From Oceanospirillaceae bacterium (GTDB taxonomy: Bacteria > Pseudomonadota > Gammaproteobacteria > Pseudomonadales > Balneatricaceae), in NCBI GenBank assembly GCA_013215375.1, contig JABSRB010000016.1, positions 50,739 through 114,738 of the forward strand: a stretch of DNA of 64,000 nucleotides, in the 5' to 3' direction. How positions within the stretch are numbered: the stretch's first letter is position 1; the number at the start of each line of letters is the position of its first letter. Of this stretch, positions 16,423 through 25,407 are shown one piece after another. Both the position numbers and the translations under genes were made by a program. The notes under the pieces are model-generated. The model was not told the origin of the DNA, ran no database searches, and saw nothing but the letters and a program-made list of their open reading frames with translations.

Positions 16423-16719
16423 TTACTTAGCGGGGAAGGCTTGGTTAAAAGCGGCCTTTTGCGCATCTGTTGCCGGCAGTTGGTGCTTCTCTTTCCAACT
16501 GTCGTAAGGCTCTTTGTAAATCACTTCACGTGCCTGGTCATAATCAATCTCTTGATTGCGCTCTTTTGCTGCTGCCATATACCATTTGGCGAGGCAGTTT
16601 CTGCAAAAACCAGCCAGTACCATTAAATCAATATTCTGCGCATCTTTACGCGAATCCAAATGCTCAATTAAGCGTCTGAAAGCGGCGGCTTCTATCTCTG
16701 TCTGGGTCTGTTTGTCCAT
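16423..16719 (-). CDS. DUF1244 family protein
   Basis: 98 residues, no signal peptide. It carries the DUF1244 hallmarks: F-R-R-L-I-E-H-L near residues 14-21, Q-N-I-D-L-M-x-L-A-G-F-C-R-N-C-L-A-K-W-Y in the middle, and Y-D-x-A-R-E-x-I-Y near residue 65. The two Cys of F-C-R-N-C may bind a metal, though the function of the family is unknown. It lies 20 bp after glnD on the same strand. Its 3' end is flanked by the GCTCACA array. Confidence 0.82.
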   Translation of the reverse strand: MDKQTQTEIEAAAFRRLIEHLDSRKDAQNIDLMVLAGFCRNCLAKWYMAAAKERNQEIDYDQAREVIYKEPYDSWKEKHQLPATDAQKAAFNQAFPAK

Positions 16720-16739
16720 GCTTGTGTACTCTGTAATGG

Positions 16740-19439
16740 TTATAAGATAGTTTCGCTTACGTGTTGGTCGAGCTGTTTACAGATTTCGGTCTGTAGCAAG
16801 TATATGAATTCTGGGTCTTCAACTAATGCGCCAGAGCAATCGGTGATAAAGAACAAATCCACCACTCGCTCTCCGACAATCGATATTTTTGCCTTGCAGA
16901 CAATGATGTTATGCGTGGCAAATACGTCGCCTATGACCGCGAGTAAACCGGGTCTGTCGGGAGATATTACTTCTACTAAGGTGTAATTTTTACTTAAATC
17001 CCGGCTAAATTTAACTTTGCTTGGCGTGGTGAAAAGTTTCATCTGACGGCTGATGCGACGTTTGATAATAGATGAATAGCTCTCGGGAGACGATAGCTTG
17101 CCGACCAATGTTTGGGTTATTTCATCGAGCCTTTGGCGGTTGTCCGGAATGGATTTGTTTTCCTGGGTCAATATGGTGTAGCTGCTAAAGCAGTAGTCCC
17201 CCTCGGTGGGATAGATGCGTGCATCTTGAATGCTAAGGGATAATTGGTCAAAAGTAGCGACGGTGACTGCAAATAAATTATCGGCGTTCTTGGTGTATAT
17301 AAAGACTTCTGAGGCGCCTTCAAACAAGCGCAAAGTCGTTTTCTTTATCATCACTAAGGTTTTATCTAGGGCGTTTTGCTCGAGAATAGACTTGGTGTGC
17401 CAGGCAACGTTTTTGGCGGTCTCGTGGAGAAAATAATCATCACCTAAACTCGACCATAAATCATCGATAAGTTGCTGGTCAATCTTGTCGATGGTGAGCA
17501 TTTCTAATGCTTCTTGCTGCACTTGTTCTATCAGATCTTGATAGTTTACCGGGTTCTCTACACCGCGTTTGAGAGCCAGTTTAGTCTCGCCATATAGTTG
17601 GCGCATTAATGAGGCGCGCCAGTTGTTCCACAGGCTATTATTGGTGGCGTTGATGTCTGCCACGGTAAGTACATAGAGGTAATCGAGATGCAGTACATCG
17701 CCAATATGCTTGGCAAAGCGATAGATGATATCGGGATCGGAGATGTCTTTGCGCTGTGCTGTCATCGACATTAGTAAGTGGTTGCGTACCAGCCAGGCAA
17801 CTAACTGTGTGTCCCATTTGCCCAAGCGGTGACGTTTACAAAATGCAATGACATCCACAGTGCCTAGTTCTGAGTGATCGCCACCACGACCTTTGGCAAT
17901 ATCATGATACAGCGCAGCGATGTAAAGCAGCTCTATTTTTGGTAGCTGGTTGACCACACGATGCGCGATGGGGAATTTCTCTTTGTGCTCCGGGTGTCTA
18001 AATTGACGACACTTGCGGATGACTTTAACCGTGTGTGCATCCACCGTATATATATGAAACAAATCGTGCTGCATCTGTCCGACTATACGGCCAAACTCAG
18101 GTAGGTAACGACCGAGTATACCGTAGCGTATCATGCGCTTAAGCTCGGTAGAGACGCCGTCTTGTTGGCGTAACAATTCCATAAATAAGGATATGTTACG
18201 AATATCAGAGCGAAACTCATCGTCTATCAAATCCCAGTGTTCACGTATTAAACGGATGGTGGAAGCGCGTACTCCGGCAATACTGCGATCTTGTGCGAGT
18301 ATGACGAACAGTTCCATCAGCGCGAAGGGCTGGTTCTGGAAGACCTTTTCATGAGTGACTTCTAAGAAATTGTTATGGAGTTGAAAGCGATTGTTGATCG
18401 TTTTTATAACCGTATCTTTTTCGCTGTTGAGACTCTCTTCAAAATGTTGCAGCAGCAGATCATTAAAGCCAGACATTTGCATGGCGATGCGGTAGTACTT
18501 ACTCATAAATTGCTCTACAGCGAGTTTGCCTTTTTGATCTTCAAGGCCAAACAGCTCCGCCAGAGTGCGCTGGTGGTCAAGGAGTAGTCTGTCCTCGCGT
18601 TTATTGCTGATCATGTGCAGCGCGTAGCGAATTTGCCAGAGATAACGCTGGCCCTTGTTGAGTATCTCTAGCTCAGAGGGGGTGATAAAGCCGAAGTCGA
18701 CTAAGTTGTCGATGCGCGCAGCGCCGAAGTAGCGCTTGGCTACCCAGCCTATAGTGTGAATGTCGCGCAGGCCGCCGGGCGAGTTTTTAATGTTGGGCTC
18801 TAAATTGAACTCGGTATTGTTGGTGCGTTTATGACGGTTAACTTGTTCCGCGAGTTTGCCATGTAAAAAACCTTTCGCATCCCAAGCTTCCTCAGAGGTG
18901 ACGCGATCGTACATTTGACGACGTAGGTGCGGCTCACCGGTGATGGTTCTAGATTCTATTAAATTGGTAGCAACGGTAATGTCTATTTTGGATTGCTGGT
19001 AACAGTCCTCTACAGATCTAACGCTGGAGCCGACATCCAGTTTGATATCCCACAAAAAGGTGAGGAATTCACTAATGCTTTGTTGATACTGCTCGGGCTC
19101 CTGATCGTCAAAGAGGATCAGTAAATCTATATCTGAATAGGGGTGTAGTTCACCGCGGCCGTATCCGCCGACAGCGATTAACGATACTTTCCTATCTGCA
19201 GGCCAGTTAAACATACCCCAAGCGCTGGAGAGTAAGAAGTCTAATATTTGTGAACGGCCATAGATTAGCTGTTCAATTTCAATCCCTTTGGAGAACTCTG
19301 TATCCATGCATTCGCGCATGCTGGTGAGTGCGTTTTTAAACACGGCAATCGGCTGTTTGCTATTAGCTAATTGTTCAGCGAATTCATTTTCATCGAAAAA
19401 AACAGCAGTATCTATAATAGGGTGGGCAGTATCGGGCAT
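16740..19439 (-). CDS. glnD: bifunctional [protein-PII] uridylyltransferase / uridylyl-removing enzyme
   Basis: 899 residues, the usual GlnD length. Domains in order: nucleotidyltransferase at about 60-200 with G-G-Y-G-R-G-E-L-H-P-Y-S-D-I-D-L-L; the GlnD linker with P-G-G-L-R-D-I-H; an HD hydrolase domain near 480-600 with Y-H-D-I-A-K-G-R-G-G-D-H-S; and two ACT domains at the C-terminus (E-V-I-S-P-D-R-P-G-L-L-A-V-I-G-D-V-F). It senses glutamine and modifies PII proteins, setting glutamine synthetase activity and Ntr transcription. The glnD-map pair reading away from rpsB is the ancestral gammaproteobacterial order. Confidence 0.98.
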   Translation of the reverse strand: MPDTAHPIIDTAVFFDENEFAEQLANSKQPIAVFKNALTSMRECMDTEFSKGIEIEQLIYGRSQILDFLLSSAWGMFNWPADRKVSLIAVGGYGRGELHPYSDIDLLILFDDQEPEQYQQSISEFLTFLWDIKLDVGSSVRSVEDCYQQSKIDITVATNLIESRTITGEPHLRRQMYDRVTSEEAWDAKGFLHGKLAEQVNRHKRTNNTEFNLEPNIKNSPGGLRDIHTIGWVAKRYFGAARIDNLVDFGFITPSELEILNKGQRYLWQIRYALHMISNKREDRLLLDHQRTLAELFGLEDQKGKLAVEQFMSKYYRIAMQMSGFNDLLLQHFEESLNSEKDTVIKTINNRFQLHNNFLEVTHEKVFQNQPFALMELFVILAQDRSIAGVRASTIRLIREHWDLIDDEFRSDIRNISLFMELLRQQDGVSTELKRMIRYGILGRYLPEFGRIVGQMQHDLFHIYTVDAHTVKVIRKCRQFRHPEHKEKFPIAHRVVNQLPKIELLYIAALYHDIAKGRGGDHSELGTVDVIAFCKRHRLGKWDTQLVAWLVRNHLLMSMTAQRKDISDPDIIYRFAKHIGDVLHLDYLYVLTVADINATNNSLWNNWRASLMRQLYGETKLALKRGVENPVNYQDLIEQVQQEALEMLTIDKIDQQLIDDLWSSLGDDYFLHETAKNVAWHTKSILEQNALDKTLVMIKKTTLRLFEGASEVFIYTKNADNLFAVTVATFDQLSLSIQDARIYPTEGDYCFSSYTILTQENKSIPDNRQRLDEITQTLVGKLSSPESYSSIIKRRISRQMKLFTTPSKVKFSRDLSKNYTLVEVISPDRPGLLAVIGDVFATHNIIVCKAKISIVGERVVDLFFITDCSGALVEDPEFIYLLQTEICKQLDQHVSETIL

Positions 19440-19518
19440 GTTTTTTCCTGTACTGGAAAGAGTGGGGAGGGCTGCTATCTATGAGCGATTTATAGATAGC
19501 AGTTGTTGCGTGTTGCGC

Positions 19519-20289
19519 TTAAAAGTTTTCTTCGTGGCGTTTAGTAAGTACTTCGCAGCCATCTGCGGTAACTAATAGTGTGTGTTCCCACTGGGCGGAT
19601 AAACGTCTGTCGCTAGTTTCAACGGTCCAGCCATCGCGTTTATTCAATTTAACTTGGCGTTTGCCGGCGTTGATCATCGGCTCAATGGTGAATATGTTGC
19701 CTTCAGCAATTACTTCGCCAGTGCCTGCGCGACCGTAGTGCAGTACTTGTGGGTCCTCGTGGAACTCTGCTCCGATACCATGACCGCAGTATTCGCGAAC
19801 CACGCTGTAGTGATTCTTTTCGGCATGTTCTTGGATAATATGGCCAAAATCACCCAAGTGAGCGCCAGGCTTTACCAATGCGATAGCTTTATACAAACAC
19901 TCTTGAGTGATTTCTACCAAGCGTTCAGCGTGTGCTAAAGGTTTGCCGACAAAAAACATCTTGCTGGTATCGCCATGATAGCCATCTTTTATAACCGTGA
20001 TGTCGATATTAATAAGATCGCCACCTTTGAGCTTTTTGTCATTGGGAATGCCATGACAGACAACTTGATTAATGGAGGTGCAAATAGATTTTGGAAAACC
20101 ATGATAGTTGAGGGGAGCGGGGATGGCTTTTTGCACATCGACAATATAATCATGGCAAATTTTATCTAATTGATTGCTGGTGATGCCAGCGACGACATGC
20201 TCCTCAATCATTTCTAAAACATCAGCAGCGAGTTTGCCTGCGATACGCATTTTGGCAATCTCATCTGCCGTTTTAATTAGTATAGCCAT
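19519..20289 (-). CDS. map: type I methionine aminopeptidase
   Basis: 256 residues. The five metal ligands are visible in their usual contexts: D in I-N-I-D-I-T-V, D in H-G-D-T-S-K-M-F, H in G-H-G-I-G-A-E-F-H-E, E in F-T-I-E-P-M-I-N-A-G and E in Q-W-E-H-T-L-L-V-T. It removes the initiator Met from nascent proteins. It is divergent from rpsB, with a 320-bp shared upstream region, and 79 bp from glnD. Confidence 0.98.
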   Translation of the reverse strand: MAILIKTADEIAKMRIAGKLAADVLEMIEEHVVAGITSNQLDKICHDYIVDVQKAIPAPLNYHGFPKSICTSINQVVCHGIPNDKKLKGGDLINIDITVIKDGYHGDTSKMFFVGKPLAHAERLVEITQECLYKAIALVKPGAHLGDFGHIIQEHAEKNHYSVVREYCGHGIGAEFHEDPQVLHYGRAGTGEVIAEGNIFTIEPMINAGKRQVKLNKRDGWTVETSDRRLSAQWEHTLLVTADGCEVLTKRHEENF

Positions 20290-20438
20290 TATATTTGAGT
20301 AACCTAAATCTGTAGTGAGTTGTTAGCAAAACAGGTAACTATTTTCGCTCGAGCTTCCTAGCATTATTGCATGCTAAACAGGTGAATTCATATTTATAGG
20401 CATTGTATCTAATTTAGGTGGCACATTGGAGGTTTTCC

Positions 20439-20467
20439 TTCAATTGAGTGCTAAATTATGGTATAAA
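20439..20467 (+). promoter_or_regulatory. probable sigma-70 promoter of rpsB-tsf
   Basis: TTCAAT (-35 like) and TATAAA (-10 like) are separated by 17 bp, followed by the GC-rich discriminator GTGCGCCCC expected at growth-regulated promoters. It would give a leader of roughly 135 nt before rpsB. Confidence 0.55.
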
Positions 20468-20530
20468 GTGCGCCCCGATAAATAGATAGGCTATGACTCG
20501 GGAAAATCACACACACATCGTCACGTCTAC

Positions 20531-20588
20531 TGGGTGCCTGCGAATTTACTCAAAGGTTAGTATATGGGATGTGTGGACGTCGAACCCA
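20531..20588 (+). promoter_or_regulatory. rpsB 5' leader, possible S2 autoregulatory structure
   Basis: The untranslated leader contains TGGGT at 20531-20535 and complementary ACCCA at 20584-20588, bracketing about 48 nt, so a long-range stem can form just above the AAGGA ribosome binding site at 20596-20600. In E. coli S2 represses rpsB-tsf through a leader RNA. That this leader works alike is inferred. Confidence 0.35.
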
Positions 20589-20609
20589 AAAATTGAAGGA
20601 AAAGTTAAA

Positions 20610-21329
20610 ATGGCACAAGTTACTATGCGTGAACTGCTTAAGGCAGGCGTACATTTCGGTCACCAAACTCGTTACTGGAACCCAAAGATGAATCAATACA
20701 TCTTCGGTGCACGTAACAAGATTCATATCATTAACTTAGAGCATACATTACCTGCATTAAATGACTCTCTAAGCATTGTTAAGAACATGACTGTCAACAA
20801 GAACAAGATCTTGTTCGTTGGTACTAAGCGTGCTGCGAGCAAAATCATCAAAGAAGAAGCGAAGCGTGCTGGCATGCCTTACGTTAACCATAGATGGTTA
20901 GGCGGCATGTTGACTAACTACAAGACTATTCGCCAGTCTATTCGTCGTCTTCGCGAGCTAGAAGGACAGTCTGATGACGGTACTTTCGCACAGCTAACTA
21001 AGAAAGAAGCGTTGATGCGTCAACGTGAAATGGAAAAGCTTGAGCGTTCTATCGGTGGTATCAAGGAAATGGGCGGTCTTCCTGATGCATTGTTCGTTAT
21101 CGATGTTGATCACGAGCGTATTGCAATCAACGAAGCAAACAAGTTAGGCATCCCAGTTATCGGTGTTGTTGATACTAACAGCAACCCAGATGGTATCGAT
21201 TACGTTATCCCTGGTAACGATGATGCATTGCGCGCAATTCAGATCTACGTTGGTTCAATGGCTGATTCTTGCATTGAAGGCGCTGAAGTTGCCGCTGGCG
21301 ATAAAAGCGAGTTTGTTGAAGTAAAATAA
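20610..21329 (+). CDS. rpsB: 30S ribosomal protein S2
   Basis: About 239 residues from the ATG at 20610 (AAGGA 9 bp upstream). The longer open frame from 20493 is rejected because S2 proteins begin at [20 protein letters not shown]. Other S2 marks are W-N-P-K-M-x-x-[17 protein letters not shown] and [12 protein letters not shown]. It is followed by an intrinsic terminator/attenuator and tsf. Confidence 0.98.
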   Translation: MAQVTMRELLKAGVHFGHQTRYWNPKMNQYIFGARNKIHIINLEHTLPALNDSLSIVKNMTVNKNKILFVGTKRAASKIIKEEAKRAGMPYVNHRWLGGMLTNYKTIRQSIRRLRELEGQSDDGTFAQLTKKEALMRQREMEKLERSIGGIKEMGGLPDALFVIDVDHERIAINEANKLGIPVIGVVDTNSNPDGIDYVIPGNDDALRAIQIYVGSMADSCIEGAEVAAGDKSEFVEVK

Positions 21330-21418
21330 ATAGTTAACTATTTGTTTTACGTTGGGTATTCTGTGTAACTTGGTTGTTATGCAGAGGGCTCAAGATACGA
21401 ATTAAGTTATTTGATTTA

Positions 21419-21446
21419 AAAAGGGGAGCCTCGCTCCCCTTTTTTT
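21419..21446 (+). terminator. intrinsic terminator/attenuator between rpsB and tsf
   Basis: Perfect 11-bp stem AAAAGGGGAGC / GCTCCCCTTTT with a 3-base loop and a T-tract. It sits 90 bp after rpsB and 36 bp before tsf, so it probably ends part of the transcripts and sets the S2:EF-Ts ratio. Confidence 0.92.
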
Positions 21447-21481
21447 GAATGTTGATTGAAGGCAATCAAAGGGGCGAGAAT

Positions 21482-22339
21482 ATGGCTGTTTCAGCTAAAT
21501 TAGTTAAAGAATTACGTGATCGTACTGGTCTTGGCATGATGGAGTGTAAAAAAGCACTTGCTGCCGTTGACGGTGATGTTGAAAAAGCGATTGAAGAGCT
21601 ACGTAAAACTTCAGGTATGAAAGCGGCTAAAAAAGCAGGCCGTACTGCTGCAGATGGCGTTATCTTAGCTAAAGTTGCAGACGATGGTTCTTACGGTGTT
21701 TTGGTTGAAGTTAACTCAGAAACTGATTTTGCAGCCCGTGAAGAGAACTTCCTAGGTTTCGCTAAAAAGGTAACAGAGGCAGCGTTTGCTGCTAAAACAG
21801 CCGATGTTTCTGTGGTTATGAATGCAGAAATGGTTGTGGTTCGCGATGCGCTAGTACAAAAGATTGGTGAGAACATCAGTCTGCGTCGTATTACTCTTAT
21901 TGAAGGCGATTGTGTGAGTGCTTATGTTCACTCAAACAACCGCATTGGTGCATTGGTTGCTCTAAAAGGCGCTAACCAAGAAGTGGCAAAAGATGTTGCT
22001 ATGCATGTTACTGCGACTAATCCGCGTGTTGTCAATAAAGACGATATGCCTGCTGATGAAGTGCAGAAAGAGAAAGACATTATCATGGCTCAGCCTGACA
22101 TGGCGAGTAAGCCTGCTGAAATCGCAGAGAAGATGATTGTTGGCCGTATCGGTAAATTCCTTGCTGAAAACAGCTTAGTTGAACAGGCTTTTATTAAAAA
22201 TCCTGATCAAAAAGTCGGTGCTATGGTTAAGGCTGCCGGTGGCGAAGTTGTTAGCTTTGTGCGCTTAGAAGTTGGTGACGGTATCGAAATTGCAGAAGTA
22301 GACTTTGCAACGGAAGTAGCTGCTCAACTTAAAGGCTAA
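21482..22339 (+). CDS. tsf: translation elongation factor EF-Ts
   Basis: 285 residues from the ATG at 21482 (GGGGCGAG upstream); the frame continues upstream but EF-Ts starts at [12 protein letters not shown]. The conserved N-terminal [12 protein letters not shown] and the core [12 protein letters not shown] are present. It exchanges nucleotide on EF-Tu. The gene follows rpsB across an attenuator. Confidence 0.98.
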   Translation: MAVSAKLVKELRDRTGLGMMECKKALAAVDGDVEKAIEELRKTSGMKAAKKAGRTAADGVILAKVADDGSYGVLVEVNSETDFAAREENFLGFAKKVTEAAFAAKTADVSVVMNAEMVVVRDALVQKIGENISLRRITLIEGDCVSAYVHSNNRIGALVALKGANQEVAKDVAMHVTATNPRVVNKDDMPADEVQKEKDIIMAQPDMASKPAEIAEKMIVGRIGKFLAENSLVEQAFIKNPDQKVGAMVKAAGGEVVSFVRLEVGDGIEIAEVDFATEVAAQLKG

Positions 22340-22355
22340 TATTTGCTGTAATTTC

Positions 22356-22393
22356 AAGCGCATGTGACTATTATAGTGACATGCGCTTTTTTG
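22356..22393 (+). terminator. intrinsic terminator after tsf
   Basis: Stem AAGCGCATGT / ACATGCGCTT, extended inside by ACTA / TAGT around a TTA loop with one G-G mismatch, followed by a T-rich stretch. It separates rpsB-tsf from pyrH. Confidence 0.92.
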
Positions 22394-22457
22394 TATCTGT
22401 CATTCTTGAAAATAGAATGAATCAGATATGATCCAAACTGAAAACCGGAGAACATAA

Positions 22458-23222
22458 ATGCCTACTGCGACAAAAAATAAGCTCTCTCAATATAAGAGAA
22501 TACTCCTTAAATTAAGTGGTGAAGCGCTGACAGGGGAAGAGACTTTTGGTATCGATCCCAAAGTTTTGGATAGATTGTCACTAGAGATAGGTCAGTTAAT
22601 TGGTATTGGAGTGCAGGTAGGTATCGTCATAGGCGGTGGTAACTTATTTCGCGGTGCTGCGCTGAGCAAAAATGGCTTGGATCGTGTTACCGGAGACCAT
22701 ATGGGTATGTTGGCAACGGTAATGAACTCGTTGGCGCTACGCGATGCGCTGGAGCGCGCTAACATTACCACTCGAGTAATGTCCTCTATTCCAATGAGCG
22801 GTGTGGTCGATCACTATGATCGTCGCCATGCAATGCGTTACTTAGGGCAAGGAGATGTGGTAATCTTCTCCGCCGGTACTGGTAATCCGTTTTTTACCAC
22901 CGACACAGCCGCCTGTTTAAGGGGGATTGAGGTTGATGCTGATATTATACTCAAAGCCACTAAAGTAGATGGTGTGTATACCGCTGATCCAATGAAAGAT
23001 ACGTCGGCTAAACGTTATTTACATTTAGATTATGATGAAGTGCTAGAAAAGCAACTTGAAGTCATGGATTTAACCGCTATTTGTTTAACTCGAGATCAAG
23101 GTATGCCGATTCGCGTTTTTAATATGAACCGTCCAGGGGCGTTAGTTAACTTGGTAATGGGCGGAACAGAAGGTACGCTGATAAGTAGCGAAGAATATAC
23201 TGGAGAAAAATATGCTGAATGA
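22458..23222 (+). CDS. pyrH: uridylate kinase (UMP kinase)
   Basis: 254 residues. It has the bacterial UMPK pattern: [33 protein letters not shown], and [13 protein letters not shown]. It phosphorylates UMP to UDP. CGGAG precedes the ATG at 22458. The 3' end overlaps frr by 11 bases, so the two are translationally coupled. Confidence 0.98.
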   Translation: MPTATKNKLSQYKRILLKLSGEALTGEETFGIDPKVLDRLSLEIGQLIGIGVQVGIVIGGGNLFRGAALSKNGLDRVTGDHMGMLATVMNSLALRDALERANITTRVMSSIPMSGVVDHYDRRHAMRYLGQGDVVIFSAGTGNPFFTTDTAACLRGIEVDADIILKATKVDGVYTADPMKDTSAKRYLHLDYDEVLEKQLEVMDLTAICLTRDQGMPIRVFNMNRPGALVNLVMGGTEGTLISSEEYTGEKYAE

Positions 23223-23769
23223 AATTAAACAAGAAGCGCAAGCACGTATGGAAAAAAGCGTGGTAGCGCTTGTCGATAACTTTAAAAAAATTCGTACCGG
23301 TCGTGCGCATCCAAGTATCTTAGATACTGTGATGGTGGATTATTACGGCTCTCAAGTGCCACTGTCTCAAGTTGCCAATATTTCAGTAGAAGACGCCCGT
23401 ACCTTGGCGATTGTACCTTGGGAAAAGCCGATGGTGCCTGAAATTGAAAAGGCGATTATGAAATCGTCACTGGGCTTGAACCCGGCGACATCAGGTGAGC
23501 GAATTCGTGTGCCTATGCCCGCTTTGACGCAGGAAACGCGTAAAGGCTTTATCAAGCAGGCGAGAGGCGAAGCTGAAAACGCTAAAGTATCAGTGCGAAA
23601 TGGTCGACGTGATGCCAACTCACAAATAAAAGATCTTTTAAAAGAGAAAGAGATTTCTGAAGACGAAGATCGTAAAACTCAGGAGGCCGTTCAGCAGTTA
23701 ACCAATAAATATGTTGCTGAAATAGATGTGTTACTTGAGAAAAAAGAAACGGACTTGATGGAAATATAA
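23212..23769 (+). CDS. frr: ribosome recycling factor
   Basis: 185 residues, the standard length. Diagnostic segments are the basic [42 protein letters not shown] and the C-terminal coiled-coil helix. It splits post-termination ribosomes with EF-G. Its start lies inside the pyrH 3' end. Confidence 0.98.
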   Translation: MLNEIKQEAQARMEKSVVALVDNFKKIRTGRAHPSILDTVMVDYYGSQVPLSQVANISVEDARTLAIVPWEKPMVPEIEKAIMKSSLGLNPATSGERIRVPMPALTQETRKGFIKQARGEAENAKVSVRNGRRDANSQIKDLLKEKEISEDEDRKTQEAVQQLTNKYVAEIDVLLEKKETDLMEI

Positions 23770-23775
23770 TGCCGT

Positions 23776-23807
23776 TGCTACTTAAGCGAAGCATTGCTTA
23801 AGTAGCA
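23776..23807. other. perfect 12-bp inverted repeat between frr and uppS
   Basis: TGCTACTTAAGC and GCTTAAGTAGCA flank an 8-base loop, filling almost the whole frr-uppS gap. There is no T-tract, so it is more likely an mRNA processing or stabilising hairpin than a terminator. Confidence 0.6.
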
Positions 23808-23822
23808 GGTATATTGAAAATT

Positions 23823-24578
23823 ATGACATTAAAAGCAGAGTTAAAACTGCCAGCGGACGTCGTGTTACCTCGCCATGTGGCTATTATTATGGATGGTAAT
23901 AACCGCTGGGCTAAAAAACGTTTTTTGCCTAGTTTAGCTGGGCATAGGGCTGGGGTTAAAAGTGTACGCAGTGTAATTGAAGGCTGTGTTGAACTTGGGG
24001 TAGAGTCCTTAAGTTTGTTTGCCTTTAGTACCGAGAACTGGAAGCGCCCGGAATTAGAGGTCAAAGGATTGATGGAACTTTTTGGTTGGGCGTTAGATCG
24101 TGAAACCAAAAAGCTGCATAAAAACAATATCCGCTTGGTCGTTATCGGTGATAAAACACGTTTTAGTGAGGGCTTGCAGGCGCGTATTGCTAAAGCTGAA
24201 TTACTCACTAAAGATAATGATGGGCTGACTCTGAATATCGCCGCTAACTATGGTGGACAGTGGGATATCGTTGAGGCGGCAAAAAGTTTTGCCCGCGATT
24301 GCGTCAGTGGTAAATGTGATCCTGAGCAACTTGATGAATCAATATTCAATCAATATATAAGCTTGGCGGATCAACCGAAACCTGATCTTTGTATTAGGAC
24401 GGGTGGCGAAAGTCGCATGAGTAACTTTTTAGTATGGCAGATGGCTTATACTGAATATCATTTTGTCGATTGTTACTGGCCGGACTTTAAAAAACAGCAT
24501 CTTGTTGAAGCAATAAAGGATTTTACTTCTAGAGAGAGACGGTTCGGTAGAACAAGTGAGCAGTTAGAGGAAAGTTAA
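23823..24578 (+). CDS. uppS: undecaprenyl diphosphate synthase
   Basis: About 251 residues from the ATG at 23823 (a TTG at 23814 is possible). It has the cis-prenyltransferase signature: [24 protein letters not shown]-x-R-P, and the C-terminal [15 protein letters not shown]. It elongates farnesyl diphosphate with isopentenyl diphosphate to make the cell-wall lipid carrier, so it depends on an isoprenoid precursor pathway. dxr, normally two genes downstream, is missing. Confidence 0.98.
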   Translation: MTLKAELKLPADVVLPRHVAIIMDGNNRWAKKRFLPSLAGHRAGVKSVRSVIEGCVELGVESLSLFAFSTENWKRPELEVKGLMELFGWALDRETKKLHKNNIRLVVIGDKTRFSEGLQARIAKAELLTKDNDGLTLNIAANYGGQWDIVEAAKSFARDCVSGKCDPEQLDESIFNQYISLADQPKPDLCIRTGGESRMSNFLVWQMAYTEYHFVDCYWPDFKKQHLVEAIKDFTSRERRFGRTSEQLEES

Positions 24579-24579
24579 G

Positions 24580-25407
24580 GTGCTTAAACAAAGAATAATA
24601 ACAGCCAGTATTTTAGCTCCAGTAGTATTAGTTGGAATATTTGTATTACCTTTGACGGGAGTGGCGCTATTTGTCGCCACTGTGATGTCAATTGGTGCTT
24701 GGGAATGGGGTCCTTTTTTAGGATTTACGAGTAAAGTTAAGAGATCGGCATTAGTGGCAGCCAATGCACTTATTATGGCGCTGTTGTGGTGGGGGCTTTT
24801 TGATCAGACCATGATCGATCAAGCCATGATGATCTTCACGCCATTGGTTTTTTTGGTTTGGATGGCTGCTTTTTATTGGGTAAAAAGTTATCCAAAAACA
24901 AGTTGGTGGTCCAATCGTACGGTGGGTATTGCACTGTGCTTGATCTTGTTAAACACTACTTGGTGGAGCTTGTTGCAGTTAAAGCTGAAGCCTATCGAGA
25001 ATAGTTGGTTGTTGCTGGTGTTACTGTTGGTATGGGCTGCGGATATTGGCGCCTATGTAGCTGGCAAAAATTTTGGTAAAAATAAACTGGCACCTAAGGT
25101 TAGCCCGGGGAAAACTATTGAAGGTTTTGTCGGTGGGGTAATTGCGGCATCTGCAACGGCTGTTATCTTTAGTGTGGTACAGGAATTGTCTTGGGTGCAA
25201 GGTGTCTACCTATTGATATTAGGGGCCGCTATTTCTAAGGTCTCAGTATTAGGGGATTTGTTGGAGAGTATGTTGAAGCGAAATGCAGGGGTAAAAGACA
25301 GTGGCGTGTTACTACCAGGTCACGGTGGTGTGTTAGATAGAATTGATAGCTTATTGGCGGCTGCTCCGTTTTTTCTTATTGGTTTACATTGGCTTCCGGT
25401 GGCTTAA
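24580..25407 (+). CDS. cdsA: phosphatidate cytidylyltransferase
   Basis: 275 residues starting at a GTG one base after the uppS stop. It is a polytopic membrane protein with the CdsA signature near the C-terminus: [34 protein letters not shown]. It makes CDP-diacylglycerol for phospholipid synthesis. Its stop codon at 25405-25407 is directly followed by the rseP start, so the gene usually placed between them (dxr) is absent. Confidence 0.97.
   Translation: MLKQRIITASILAPVVLVGIFVLPLTGVALFVATVMSIGAWEWGPFLGFTSKVKRSALVAANALIMALLWWGLFDQTMIDQAMMIFTPLVFLVWMAAFYWVKSYPKTSWWSNRTVGIALCLILLNTTWWSLLQLKLKPIENSWLLLVLLLVWAADIGAYVAGKNFGKNKLAPKVSPGKTIEGFVGGVIAASATAVIFSVVQELSWVQGVYLLILGAAISKVSVLGDLLESMLKRNAGVKDSGVLLPGHGGVLDRIDSLLAAAPFFLIGLHWLPVA

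Noticed and set aside
20493..20609. 39-residue N-terminal extension of ribosomal protein S2
   Set aside because: The stretch is the untranslated leader; S2 starts at the ATG at 20610 with a good ribosome binding site.
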